Of a DNA stretch of 64,000 nt, positions 37,702 to 48,944 are shown piece after piece. Both the position numbers and the translations under genes were made by a program. Position 1 is the first letter of the stretch. Every line of letters starts with the position of its first letter. Under the pieces are notes generated by a model that searched no databases, had not been told where the DNA came from, and saw nothing but the letters and a program-made list of their open reading frames with translations. The DNA is from Prinia subflava (lineage: Eukaryota; Chordata; Aves; Passeriformes; Cisticolidae), in the NCBI RefSeq assembly GCF_021018805.1, contig NC_086247.1, forward strand, positions 93,046,140 to 93,110,139, written 5' to 3'.

Positions 37702-39570
37702 TTTGTTTTGGATTTTTATATTTATTTTTAATTTTTTTTTCTATTTCTGACAAGGTGTTAAGTGATCTGATTCACCCACACTGCTGGACTCTGCTTCAGG
37801 TCAAAAGTGTGCTGCAGGATTTTTGGGAGCACTTCTCATACAATTGGGGCCATTCCAAAATCATCCTGTGGCAAGTGGAAAATGAAGCTGTCATCAGTCC
37901 AGGGCCAGCTCAGCATAAGGGCAGAGGAGCTCCTTCCTCTTGCTCTATTTCCTTTTAGGTCCATTTTTATTGCTGAAGAAACTTTTCAAGGGTAGTGAAA
38001 CCCTCATGCAGCACCTCTTGGCTCTGGATATCAAAACTGGTAAAGGAAACTTCTTATATTTGTGTGTTTCGCTTGAATTTATTACTTCAAGGAAAGACAG
38101 TTATTAGCTTCTTGGTGGTGACTTCACCTACACAAATTCTCTGGTGGTCACAGATCTTTCATAGCAAAATTTTAGTGATATAAGCATCCAGCTGATGTGG
38201 GATCATGGCATATTCCCATATGCCTTTCACTAAAGAGCTGTTCAAAGCTGCTTTGGTCTTTCTTGCTCGTATTTTATTCAAAGACCATATTGGAGTAGGA
38301 TGTGGTAGTCACTAGTCAGACATCAATTGTGTTGCCTTTATTTCCTAATTAGTAGTCCAGCTGTGCAAATAATTGACTTTTGTTTGTTTGTTTATACTTT
38401 GCTAGTTTAATCAAGGGTGTGGGGGACTGTTCCAGGTTAAACATTTGGTTTCATTTTAATTTGCTGTTGAATGAAAAATAAAATGTTTTCAAAACCTTTT
38501 GAGACTGGAATCTTAATATTCTATTCTGAAAATCTCAAAATGAAATGGTTTGACTTTTAGAGAATGTTTTTGACTGTGAAAATCTGATGAGCCTGATGTG
38601 TGCTTGTGAAAATTTTGGTAATATGAATTTATTTTTTTTGGCAGTCAAAAAACCGCTGAAATGCTTTCTGTAGCTCTAATTGCTCATTTAAATTGTATGG
38701 TACATTCAAATACATTCATTGACCAATGTATTCTCTGAGCAGTTGTATCAAATCTATACCTGCAGTGGAATGTTTTTAAGCTTTTTCTCTTCTCCACCCT
38801 CCTTTTTTTTTTTTTTTTTTGGTTGTTGAACTATTTGAAAATGCAGCTGCTAATATTTTCCAGGTTGGTACTAAAGCTGAAACAGCTGGTTAGAAGCACT
38901 CTGCTTGTTTTTGTGTTCATCCCTGCACTCTGTTACACAAGGCAGCTGGAGCAGCCAGTAGCTGAAAGCCTGACCACTTGCTGAGATCCATCTTTCATTT
39001 ATTTTATCTCCTTGCCTGCGTTTACGTCTGGTGACGTGGTAGGCTGAAGAAAGAAAGTTGAGAAGGTCAGCCTATTGTGTTGCCTCTGGAGCTTGTGTGT
39101 TTGCCCTTCCTGAGTCTGTTTATTCTCTGAATCATTTGACATGCTGCACGTTCTGCTCTGACCTTCAGCCTATTGCTAACTTCAGTGCTTTGCCTCAAGG
39201 CCACGGTTCTGCAATGCAAGAAACAGACTCTGGGGTGTCTAATCCCACATTAAGATCCCCATGACTCAAAGCTTCCATCCAGTTTAACTTTACAGTACGG
39301 AACCAAAATTGCTCTAAAACTTTTTCCAGCTGAATTACGTTTTGGCAAACTTCATGGTGTTTTGCCTTATGCCCCTACCAGCATCTGATTAAACCTGAAC
39401 TGGCTACATCAGTGGAAAATGTGACAAGGCACACAGCCCTGGTTGTGGTCAGTTCCACTCAGCTCTAACCAGGAAAAGAGGCACAACCCACTGCCCCAGC
39501 TGCCCCCAGCTGAACTGGTACCTTCATTCCCTTTTCAAATAGTCCCAAACAGCACAGTCTCCTTAGAAAA
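37702..39570. other. Unique block between hexamer array and nested CR1
   Basis: No gene is recognised. It contains an 18-T run at 38803-38820 and ordinary AT-rich DNA. The 68-codon frame at 39058-39264 lacks any known motif. Confidence 0.5.
38803..38820. repeat. Poly(T) run of 18 bases
   Basis: Eighteen T bases follow a C/T-rich lead (CTCTTCTCCACCCTCC). This is a simple homopolymer. Confidence 0.85.
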
Positions 39571-39629
39571 ATTCCAGTCACCATCCCTGGAAGTGCTCAA
39601 AAGACATGTGGATGTGGCACTTGGGGACA
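39571..39629 (+). repeat. Outer CR1, left half of its 3' end
   Basis: AGTCACCATCCCTGGAAGTG (39576 on), CTCAAAAGACATGTGGATGT and GGCACTTGGGGACA match the late coding part of one CR1 subfamily: 'catccctggaggtgttcaaaagacgtgtagatgtggcacttagggacatgg'. The match then stops abruptly and a different part of CR1 (the reverse transcriptase core) begins. The expected continuation reappears at about 40136, so this is the left half of an element split by a second insertion. Confidence 0.7.
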
Positions 39630-40135
39630 CCAGTAAATTTACAGATGACACCAAGCTGAGTGGTGAGGTTGGTATATCTGATGGATGTAATGCCATTCTC
39701 AGGGACCTAGACAAACTCAAGGTGCATGCAGCACCTCTTCTCTAAGGAAAGGCTAAGAGAATTGGGATTTTTCAGCCCACAAAAGGCTTTAGGGTGACCT
39801 AATTGCAACTGTGCAGAACCTGAAGGGAACCTATAACAAAGATGAAAAGAAACTTTTACAAAGGCATGTAGTGATAGAACAAGGAGAACAGCTTCAAACC
39901 GAAAGAGAGTAGATTTAGATGAGATAGTAGGAAGAAATTCTCTACTATGAGAATGATGAGGCACTGGAACAAAGTGAATGTCCCATCACTGAAAGTGTTC
40001 AAGCTCAAGTTGGATGGGCTCTGAGCAATCTGATCTAACAAAAGGTGTCCCTGTCTCCATAGTGGTGGGGTTGTAACTGGAGGTCTGTGAGGTCCTTTCC
40101 AAAACAAACCATTCTATGATTCTATAATTTTGTGA
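39630..40135 (+). repeat. Inner CR1, internally deleted and nested in an older CR1
   Basis: The left part encodes a decayed piece of the reverse transcriptase catalytic region. The frame reads TSKFTDDTKLSG, where intact CR1 has FADD at the metal-binding aspartates, and continues through RDLDKL to about 39719. The sequence then jumps at about 39720 to CAGCACCTCTTCTCTAAGGA and the far C-terminal coding part, so several hundred bases between the two regions are missing. The last part (TAACAAAGATGAAAAGAAAC, GGCACTGGAACAAAG, TCAAGCTCAAGTTGGATGGG) and the terminal ATTCTATGATTCTATAATTT repeat are typical CR1. Several stops break the frame. It cannot move by itself. Confidence 0.75.
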
Positions 40136-40220
40136 CCATCGTAGTTCTGTGTCAACAGTTGAACTCAATCTTAGAGGTCTTTCACAACCATAATGATTCT
40201 ATGACTCTGTGATTTTATGA
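40136..40220 (+). repeat. Outer CR1, right half of its 3' end
   Basis: GTCAACAGTTGAACTCAATC (40151 on), TTAGAGGTCTTTCACAACCA and the final ATGATTCTATGACTCTGTGA with TTTTATGA are a complete CR1 terminus. It is a second one, lying only about 85 bases after the inner element's own terminus. The subfamily style ('caacggttggactcgatgatcttagaggtcttttccaacc') matches the left half at 39571-39629. Confidence 0.75.
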
Positions 40221-43200
40221 CTGTACAATATGAGGGCTGAGTGATGTAACCAAGCTCATATATACTGGCATAGTTTTTTAAGGCATTATTTTTGTTCGTT
40301 TCATTCAGATATTTTATTCTGTGTTGGAGATCTGGAGTAGAGGAATTAGTGTTGCTGGCAGATAGGTGAAATAAGTCAGCTCTCTACAGTCTGTGTCTTG
40401 ATTTACTAATACTTAGAAATTAAATGGCATTTTTTCAAAATAACCTAAAATGCTATGCTAACACTATTATAGAGAGATGCTGTTTGGAATTTTTATTCTA
40501 GAATTATTTTTTAATTTATTTTTTATTTTTATGAGGGAACTCTGTGAAGCAAAAATTTACACATAAGAAGTGGGACAAAGGAAAACTCTCTTTGTCTATT
40601 ATCTGTCCTGTTTGACTGGACAAAAGGTGTTTGTTATAGTTATAAACCTTAGTCTTTCAGACTGGGTTGATTTTGTTTGCTCCTGTGTTTCCATGATTAA
40701 TAATGTGTGTTTCAACAATGTCTACTGACCTGTAATTACTGTGGAGGAGTTTGGTCTGCTAGATTTTGCACAGAAAAACCCCAGAGATACATGTCTTCTG
40801 AAAACTGTGAAAAGTGGCAAGGATTGAATGATAAACCCAGGAGCTTATTATATGTGACCAGTCTTATATCGTGACTATTGCATTGAATTACCTGTGCCTT
40901 ATAATGATAACAAAAGTGAAATAAATATAGCTGAAAGGGAAAACAAGTATAAATATATTGAAAACAAAAATATTTGTAAATAGACAAATGCTATTGTCAC
41001 AGTAATCTTTCCTGTCCTGTCCTTTCCTGTCCTATTTTTGCATCTACACATCTGTGGAAATGCAAGCCAATATTTAAAAGAAATACTTACAAGAACACTG
41101 ACCAGGAGAATAAGCAAATCGTATAATCTTTTGATTTAAACCAGGCTTTAATTTTGCACGTCTATATAATTGTTTGCTGTATTTTCCTTTTATACTTAGA
41201 ACTGGAAATGAACCTAAATGTCACAGATTTCCAGTAACTACATGGGATTTCAGACTTGCTAGAATCCAGTCATTCATGAGCCTTTCCCTTGTACATTTGC
41301 TTGTTCCTGTGCCATGCTCCATCCTCTGCTCCTGAGGTGTCTTTCCTCTGATGCAGAGTGCTGTGGGAATGGATCTGAACTCATGCTATTTCTATTAGAG
41401 GGTGGAGAGAGCTCCTTGCCAGGCAGCTGGCAGGAGGAGCGCTGCGGCAGTGCCATCTGTTTCAGTGCTGCCTGCTAGAGTTCTCCCCTCGCTAGATGTG
41501 CCATTGCCATCTAATCAAGACAAGGAAGTGGTTAATGTTAAAGGGGCTGTCATGGAAAACACTCTCTCCAGCCTGAAGAGCTGTCAAAAGCTGTAGCCAT
41601 GACTATTCTTCAGCTGCTGGTCTTCTTGGTGTTTTTCTTCCACACCTCCTTTTTGAAAGACTTTGCTGTCTGGCTGATCTATGAACCACTGTGTCTAACT
41701 ACAGATCCATATGCTCAGAGAAACTGTTGTGCAACACTTCAGATAGACACTGAAAGATAATCTCCTCTTAATTTTTTTTAAGCCTTGTAGCAGCTTCCTG
41801 AGGTATACACAGGAACTGATTACCTCATGCAAAGGAAAATGTGAACTCCCTCCCCCATCTCCCATAAATAATCTTCCACACAACTGTAGACACTGACATA
41901 TTTATCTCTTGGCCCCAAAGGCTGAGGTCTTTGGCAGCAGCTAGGAGTGAAAAAATTGAAAGATGTAGAGTTCCTTTCCACCTCTTCCCCAGTTTACAAG
42001 GACTCATTTGGCTGCAGGCCACTGAGTGATGCTGAGCACGCCCTGCAGGCAATTAGTTCTTTCATATGAGTGAACTACAATTATATGGACACACAGTAAA
42101 TTCATTATTTTACTGTCTTCTCTGGGCTATAGGGGCCCCAGTTTGTGTTAAGTGTAAGTGACAGGATTAGCCTTACAATTTAGTGTATAATTATAGTTAG
42201 TTAGTTTGGTATAGAAATGTACTACAGAAGTCAGCTTGTCTGAGGCAGTAGAAACAGGAGATTCCCTTGGTCTCAGCAGTAGGGAAAATATTACATGGCA
42301 AAATAGGGATGCTTGTCTAGACATCCTTATAATAACCTGGATGTGAGGCTGAAAGTCAGCCTTTCCAACATATCAATTCTTTCAATGTGTGGAGGTGGTA
42401 CCACCTGCAAAAGCATCAACACTGATCAATGCTTTTTTTGCAGCCCTGCATGCTAAAGAAATCAGAATATAATCACTACCGGGAGCACAGTGTCTGTGGA
42501 TGCTTAATATCTTTAATCACTTTAAGTTAATATGTCCCCAGTTGCACTTATTGCCAAGCAACTTAAGGAAGAACTGTGTGACAATGAAGCATAACGATGA
42601 TGGCAGTGTGGCTGCCATTGGCTAGTTACTGCTTTACAGTCACCAGGAACAATCAGGAGAAAAAAGTAAATTTTAAAAATGTGGCTTCCTTTCTAAGAAT
42701 TAAAACAAGGAATCTGTCAGTGATTTGACTTGCTCTATTGAAGTTTTGAACTATTTTTAAGTGTAACATACTAGGACTTATCAGAGGCTCATCACACCCT
42801 TCTCACAACATTAAGCCTTTTCCCAAGGTGCCAAATGGGAGAATGTCTGAGGCAATTCACTAGTTTGCTATAATGCATCTGACTTTCCAGAAAAGCCCCA
42901 GCAATAAGCCAATAAAACCCAACCCTTTTTTTACTGACTTGGTGACCTGCCTGCAACTCTTGTTTTCAGCTTTTGTTGTTGGAACCATAAAAGAAGGCTT
43001 CCTGCATCCTTTCATGGATCTGGAGAGCAGGTGGACAGGAAGTCATCAGTGAGGAACAGGAAACAGAAGGATTAGGAAACAGCCAAGGTCTATTCAGGGG
43101 CGATGTTAGGCACAGCTAGAAGTGCTTCCCAAATGAGAGAAACTTGCCTTTCAGTGGGACAACATGGACAATGCCATGACAGTTAATGTGCTCTGCAATG

Positions 43201-46200
43201 GCTCTACAATTAGGCTGAGTCTCCAGGAAAATATACGCTGAAACTAGTGAAATCTTGTATGATCATCACGGGCTCAATGGTTATCTGACAGTGAGCCACA
43301 TACATGTGTGACAGATGCATGGCATGTAAGGCAGATTAGATTGGAATGAATGGTACTTTATGGTGTTGGAGAAATCCAAGGATGCAGGATAAGGATTTTG
43401 AGAGCTGTTGTTACAGATTGCAGGATGTTACAGGGTCTTCCTTATGAAATACAGCAAACCAATGTAAATGATATTTTTATGTTGTGCTTAACATTGACCC
43501 ACTTGCAGTAGAAACCCTCTACAGAACAAGGTCTTGGTCCCTCTCTGCTTCTGTTTTTGTAAACAGAGTCACTTCTCTGTTGCACTTCAGGTGTTGTATC
43601 AAATGGTGTGAGCACAGTTCAAAGTGGCTTGCCTGTTACATACTATTAAACATCAGAGAGTTAAAAGTATTGTAGCATCATCTAGAGGCCAGACATAAAC
43701 TACAGTGCATTGTTGAGTAAAGTCCTTAAGTTGAGTAAAGCACATACATGGATGTTAAAAAGATAAGATTCCAGGCGGGATTTTCCAAAGAACATAAATA
43801 CCAGAAAATAACTTGCCCGAAGAATTCCTTATGAGCCAAGTTACAGTGAACAAATACATATATTATATATTAGTGATGTGCAGAAAAATTTGCGTTTTTC
43901 TCCTGCATGTGTAAACAAATAATCAAAGGTGGTAGAATAATTTATAATCTAAGTTTTGCCTACTCACAAATTTGATGGAGAGCTGACAAGCTAAATGAAG
44001 AGACAAGTATATATGCTCTGTTGTGCAGCTGCAATATATGACAGATTCAATTTGGGTAACAGCTACATCACCCAAGATTCTCATTTTATTTAATATATGA
44101 AGAATAAACTTGGTTGTTTCCATCTGCCAGCTGTAAACTTTGTCTTTTTCTGAATGTATTTAATTGCCAGAGTACAAATGGCCTGTTAGAGAGTTTTAAA
44201 AGGAATGTCTTGCCAGCAAAGTGAAGAGGTTTGAGAAATTTATGAGAAGTGTGTGCATATGTGTGAGCAGAAAGAGTGACTTCAATCAAGACAGGTAAAG
44301 GATTCAACTCCCACTTGGGATTTGAGTTTTGCAGTGGGACTTGAAAGATTTTCCCATGACTAATATTTGTTCAAAAACAAGTTTCTAAAGCTAGCCTCTC
44401 TTCATTCAAGTAGCTAAGAGGGCCTTGCAAATGTCAAGAAGTTATGTCATTTTCACATTGTAGAATTGGAAGCTGAGCACTTTGCTGATTTGTTCAAACT
44501 GATTTACTCAAATTGATACAGTGAACAGGCAGCATTGAAAATGAAGCTGGTTCCCCTGTGTCTTATTCTTGTGTAGGGAGTGAGGCCTGCTGGCCTCTCT
44601 AAGAGGAAGGTTCATGTGGCCGACCAAATTAATTGTCCACAGATGTATATGAGTCTAGAAATACAGATGCAGGAGTACTGGACTGTTGTACAGATTTACT
44701 GCCCTTTAAATCCAGTGTTTCTTTCTGAGATATAGTATCTTTCTCAAATCAGAAAATCTCTTGGGAAGTCAGCACTGGGGATTGTTTCATTGCACTGGCA
44801 AACTCCTGAGAAGGTGGGCTTTTCCTTTTACAGTCTGAACAAGCAGAGCAGGCCAGCTGAGATAGTAACCAATAAGCAGCCCCCAGATACGAGGAACTAG
44901 GGAGAGCAGAGCCAGACGAGCTGAAATGCTCTCCCAAGCACTTTTTGCTCTTTGTTCTTTGCAATTTTGGTGAATATCTCTGAAACGGTCAAGGGCAGGG
45001 AAGTTTCTTCTGCCTAAACCTCAGCAGTCACTGGACATGTCACTGCAGGAATAGGATTTTGGTTCTTTGGGAAGCAACAGGCCATTCTCTGAAATATCCC
45101 CCTCTCTAAATGCACAGCTTCCATCAAAATAAATCTCGCTAGCTAACATTCTGTCTACATTCCCCCCATAATGTAAGATTTTGGGTTCAGATTTCACGTG
45201 TGAAAACTATTGGTTTGGACTTCTTTCCCTCCAGCGATCTGTGGTTGTAGCTGTATGCATGTTTGTTGAGCAGCAGAGAGTTTGTTTATACCTTTTGTGA
45301 TCTTAGTTTGCCTAAAACTATCCTGTCTCAAGTGTTCATATAAAGTCTGTGAAAACACTTGAATCCAGGAAACAGATTATTGAACAAATAGCCGCAGTTA
45401 AACTGTGGAGTTCAGGAGCCTGAGTTTGGGAAAGACAAAGAGCTTGTTACATATAATTACTTTTTTTTATACTTTAAATGATACATGGAAGTCTTCAGAT
45501 ATTCGTGTTTAATCAGGTGTGTAAATACATTGAATTAAATAAAAACTGGTTTAGGGTTCTTCCTTAATACATGGCCTATTGTTTGTGTAAGTGGAATAGT
45601 AGAACATTAAAAGTATAGTTTATCTTAGAGATATTCCTCCATATGTAGGGTTAATATGAGTACCTTATGAATAAAAATTAGAATTTAGAAATTAGATTCT
45701 ATACTTAGCATTTCACTGATTTTATCCCATATTTTCTCTTTCCTTGGGACATTCCCTTGGAAAATTCCATAATTAACCCTTTGCCATTTCAAATTAGATT
45801 TTCAACTAAAAATAACAACATTAAATTAAAACAATTAAAATTATAAAGCTCATCCAATAATACTTCCTAGGCTAAGAATAATAAAAGATAATACAGAGAA
45901 GCTAGGCAATTAAAAATGTATGTGCATTGGAAGAATAATGGTAGGAAGTACAACGAGTGCTGAAATGGCTCTTGCTATTTCATATAAAAGTGCTTTTAAC
46001 TTATTGCTTTCAAACTTATATGAGGTCTATTGGTTTAAAATCTTTAACATACTGTTACAAAACCTCTATGTGGAAAAAGTATGATGGGCTCCATTTCATT
46101 TCTTATTTTGTACTTCCTCTATCATTTTTCCATTGGAGATGAACTGTGATTAGATCCTGGAGTAAAATTCTGGTATTTTCCTGTGAGGGCACTTTGAGCC

Positions 46201-46915
46201 TGTTTTTATGACAACCTTAATCCCACTGTGGTGCAAGAAGCCTGACCTTTGTGGAAATTATTGATTTGTATCTTAAATTTATACTCTGACAGTTTTGAGA
46301 AGATGGATGCAGGATTTTGATCTGTTGAGATTTCTGTGAAGAAGGATGCTGGAACCCCATTTGCAGTTGGTTTTGACCACAAATTTAAAATTACAGCTGT
46401 ATATTATTTAGATGAGTAATAGTTTCAGAAGTACCTGAAGCACTCTCAGGTTCAAGGGTTTCCTTTTACTGGTTGCCTCTTGTGGGTTTCCTCATTAGCA
46501 GCTCCAAGAATGAGTCATTAGTGGTGTCTAAAAATTTGGTCTTAGCACCAGGCCATGTTGTGACTTTTTCTCAGTCTCCACAGTCCTTTTTGATGGGGTC
46601 TAATATAAGTTTTTTCTGCCACCTCAATGTGCCTTGTATCTAGCAAAGTCAGTGACATTATCCTAGTGGATGGTAGAAGAATTTCTGACTATTTGGACTG
46701 ATAATGTGTTTATTTGTTAATATTTTCTTTGTTTTAAAAATAAATGAGAGAAGGAAAGGAGCATGCACGTACGCACGCAAACACAAGCACAGACAAATGC
46801 ATGCACATTCATGCCCACACATACAAAGGAAATCACGGGGTTATACATTCTGTACCTCAGAGTGCAGCTTTTTGGAGAGTACAGTACTGGGGTACATTCT
46901 TAGAAAAGAGCTGAC
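40221..46915. other. Unique block, no gene recognised
   Basis: No exon or transposon is supported. A short CCTGT-type repeat lies at about 41010-41035. The segment 41405-41600 has a denser, less AT-rich composition, including two CpGs close together near 41440. Open frames are all under 84 codons. Confidence 0.5.
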
Positions 46916-46995
46916 TTCAGTGAATGGCAAGGGCATTGGAACTAAATTACCTTTAAGGTGTCTTCTAGCCTAAACTATCTTATGATTCTATGAAT
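46916..46995 (+). repeat. CR1 LINE 3' tail fragment
   Basis: GGCAAGGGCATTGGAACTAA (46926 on), ATTACCTTTAAGGTGTCTTC and TAGCCTAAACTATCTTATGA with TTCTATGA match the CR1 terminus: 'ggttggaactagatgacctttaaggtcccttccaacccaaaccattctatgattctatga'. It is 5'-truncated to about 80 bases, with the octamer end on the right, so plus orientation. Confidence 0.7.
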
Positions 46996-48340
46996 GTGAA
47001 ATCACTGAAAAAGTGCTTTTCTCTTTTAGTAATGAAACTCTGGTCACCTGATTACTTTTCTTAGACTTTTCTGATTTTAATTTAAATCTAAATGCCAGAC
47101 ACTGTCACTGGGTGTGAGGTAACACATTGCTGATGAGACAAAGGCAAGTACAATCAGAGAGAAGGACAGCAGCCTGCCAGAATAGAATCAGTGTAAACTC
47201 TCATTCTCATTTCGTGCTGGCTTAAATGACTATTATATTTTTATTTACCTACTGTAATATTTTTGACCATCTCATTTTTTAATACCATGAAATCTTTCTT
47301 CTCTACCATCCCCTAGAGTGTTTCTCTTTGCTGAAATCACATTCCTTAGTTTTACCACTTCAAATCCTACATGAGTTTAGCTAGACTGTGATTTCCTGGA
47401 GATGTTAATAATACTGGGAGGTCCTTGAATAGGTATGTATTTTGGTGGGTTTTTTCTTAATATTAGTGTAAAAGGTAGTACTGAAACCTTCTTTGGGACC
47501 TCATTAGCCAACAGGCTAGAACTGTAGAACACGTAAATATATATGTTAGTTCAGAACAAACTTTCCAATGTTGTTAAAACAATTAGATTAATATAGAACA
47601 ACTGTAACACTGATGTGTAGAATGGCATTGATTCAAAAATGCTGTGTCAGACCTTAGCTGGTTATAAATAATATGCCCTTCTATACGCACACATACACAG
47701 GAAAAAAAAAAAGTTCCAGTCATTGGAGTATTTGGTTAAACAGCACAGACATATGCTACTGTACTCTGGGTGTTCTGAACTCAAAGGACACATAAAACAT
47801 TTTGAGTCTTGGGAACATTTTCAGAAAAAAAAATTTACTCCAAATTGAGAGCCTAGCATTTCTATGTTTTCATCTTATTTTCTAGACATTTTATTTTTAG
47901 AAGTCCCTGTTTCCCTCTTAGTGTAACTCTGCTGTCTCCATCTAAAAGTACTTATGCAAGAAATTACTGTCCTGCTATCTGAAGTCCCTATGCAATAAGT
48001 TCAGTATAAATATTTCTCTTGTTGTGCTTTGAGAGCAGTAAAACTTGGCTGATGAGGTTATAAGCCAATCTTTAACTAGAATATATTTTCCCTTTGTGCA
48101 TAGTTGCTTACTGGTAGCTGCTAACAAATGGCCAAAAGGATACATGCAGCTAAGTCTAAGTGAACCTGAAATTGGAAATATTTTAAAATTTTCCCAGTTC
48201 TTCCTGTCTTTTTTTTCCTCCTAGACTTTAAGTCCTTTGAACAACATGTGGGATATGTATAACATACTTGAGCATTCATAACACTCCACACTCTGCACCC
48301 TTCATGGTGGCTCTAGCAAATACAAAAGAGTTTATGTATC
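46996..48340. other. Unique spacer between CR1 tail and LTR
   Basis: No gene or repeat is recognised. The DNA is AT-rich with short A runs near 47702 and 47825. Confidence 0.5.
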
Positions 48341-48944
48341 TGTTGTGATTTAACCTGTCGTCAACAAAGTACCACCACTCGTTCACTCCCCCACCAACTG
48401 GATTACAGAGAGACTTGGAAGGGTAAAGCTGGAAAACTCATGGGTTGAAATAAAGACAGTTTCACAGAGAAAGCAAATGCCATGCACACAAGCAAAGCAA
48501 AACAAGGAATTGATTCACTGCTTCCCATCGGTAGGCAGGTTTTCAGCCATCCCCAGGAGAGCAGGGCTCCATTGCCTGTAATGGTTATTTGAGAATACAA
48601 ACACCCTCACTCTAAATGTTCTCCCCTCCTCCTTCCTCCCTCCACTTTATTTACTGACCATGATGTCATGTGGTCTGGAATATCCCTCTGGTAAGCTGGG
48701 GCCACCTGTCCTGGCTGTGTCTCCTCCCAGCTTTCCAAGCACCCTGAAGTTCCCTGCCAGTGTTGCAGTAAGGAAAGCAGAAAAGGCCTTGGCTTGGTGT
48801 AAGCTCTGCTGAGAAATAACAGAAAGATATATATTAGCAAAAACTACTCTATTATCATCAGTGTGTTCAGCACAAATCCAAAACATAACCCCCATACCAG
48901 CCACTGTGAAGAAAGTTAACTCTGTCCCAGCCAAAACCAGCACA
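48341..48944 (-). mobile_element. Solo LTR of an ERVL-type endogenous retrovirus
   Basis: Read on the minus strand, the element starts TGTGCTGGTTTTGGCTGGGA at 48944 and ends GGTTAAATCACAACA at 48341. These are the hallmark ends of a class III (ERVL) LTR common in birds ('tgtcctggtttcagctgggatagag ... ggttaaaccacaaca'). Matching internal landmarks include GGATATTCCAGACCACATGA, a CRE-like TGACATCA and a decayed TATA box near 48645-48654. The poly(A) signal is degraded. No gag/pol sequence or primer-binding site adjoins it, so it is solo. Flanks GTATC and GTAGA agree at three of five positions, compatible with a worn 5-bp duplication. Length is about 604 bases. Subfamily is not assigned. Confidence 0.8.

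Noticed and set aside
37250..37958. Frames of 166-167 codons with Glu-Gly or Ser-Pro repeats
   Set aside because: They are translations of the CTCCCT hexamer array, with unrelated ends.
39443..39745. 100-codon frame containing a reverse transcriptase-like FTDDTKLSG
   Set aside because: It is a chimera of flank, outer CR1 and inner deleted CR1, so it is not a host gene or an active LINE.
46760..46830. CA-rich stretch with ACGTACGCACGCAAAC words
   Set aside because: It is a degenerate dinucleotide-like tract with no clear period and no evidence for a regulatory role.
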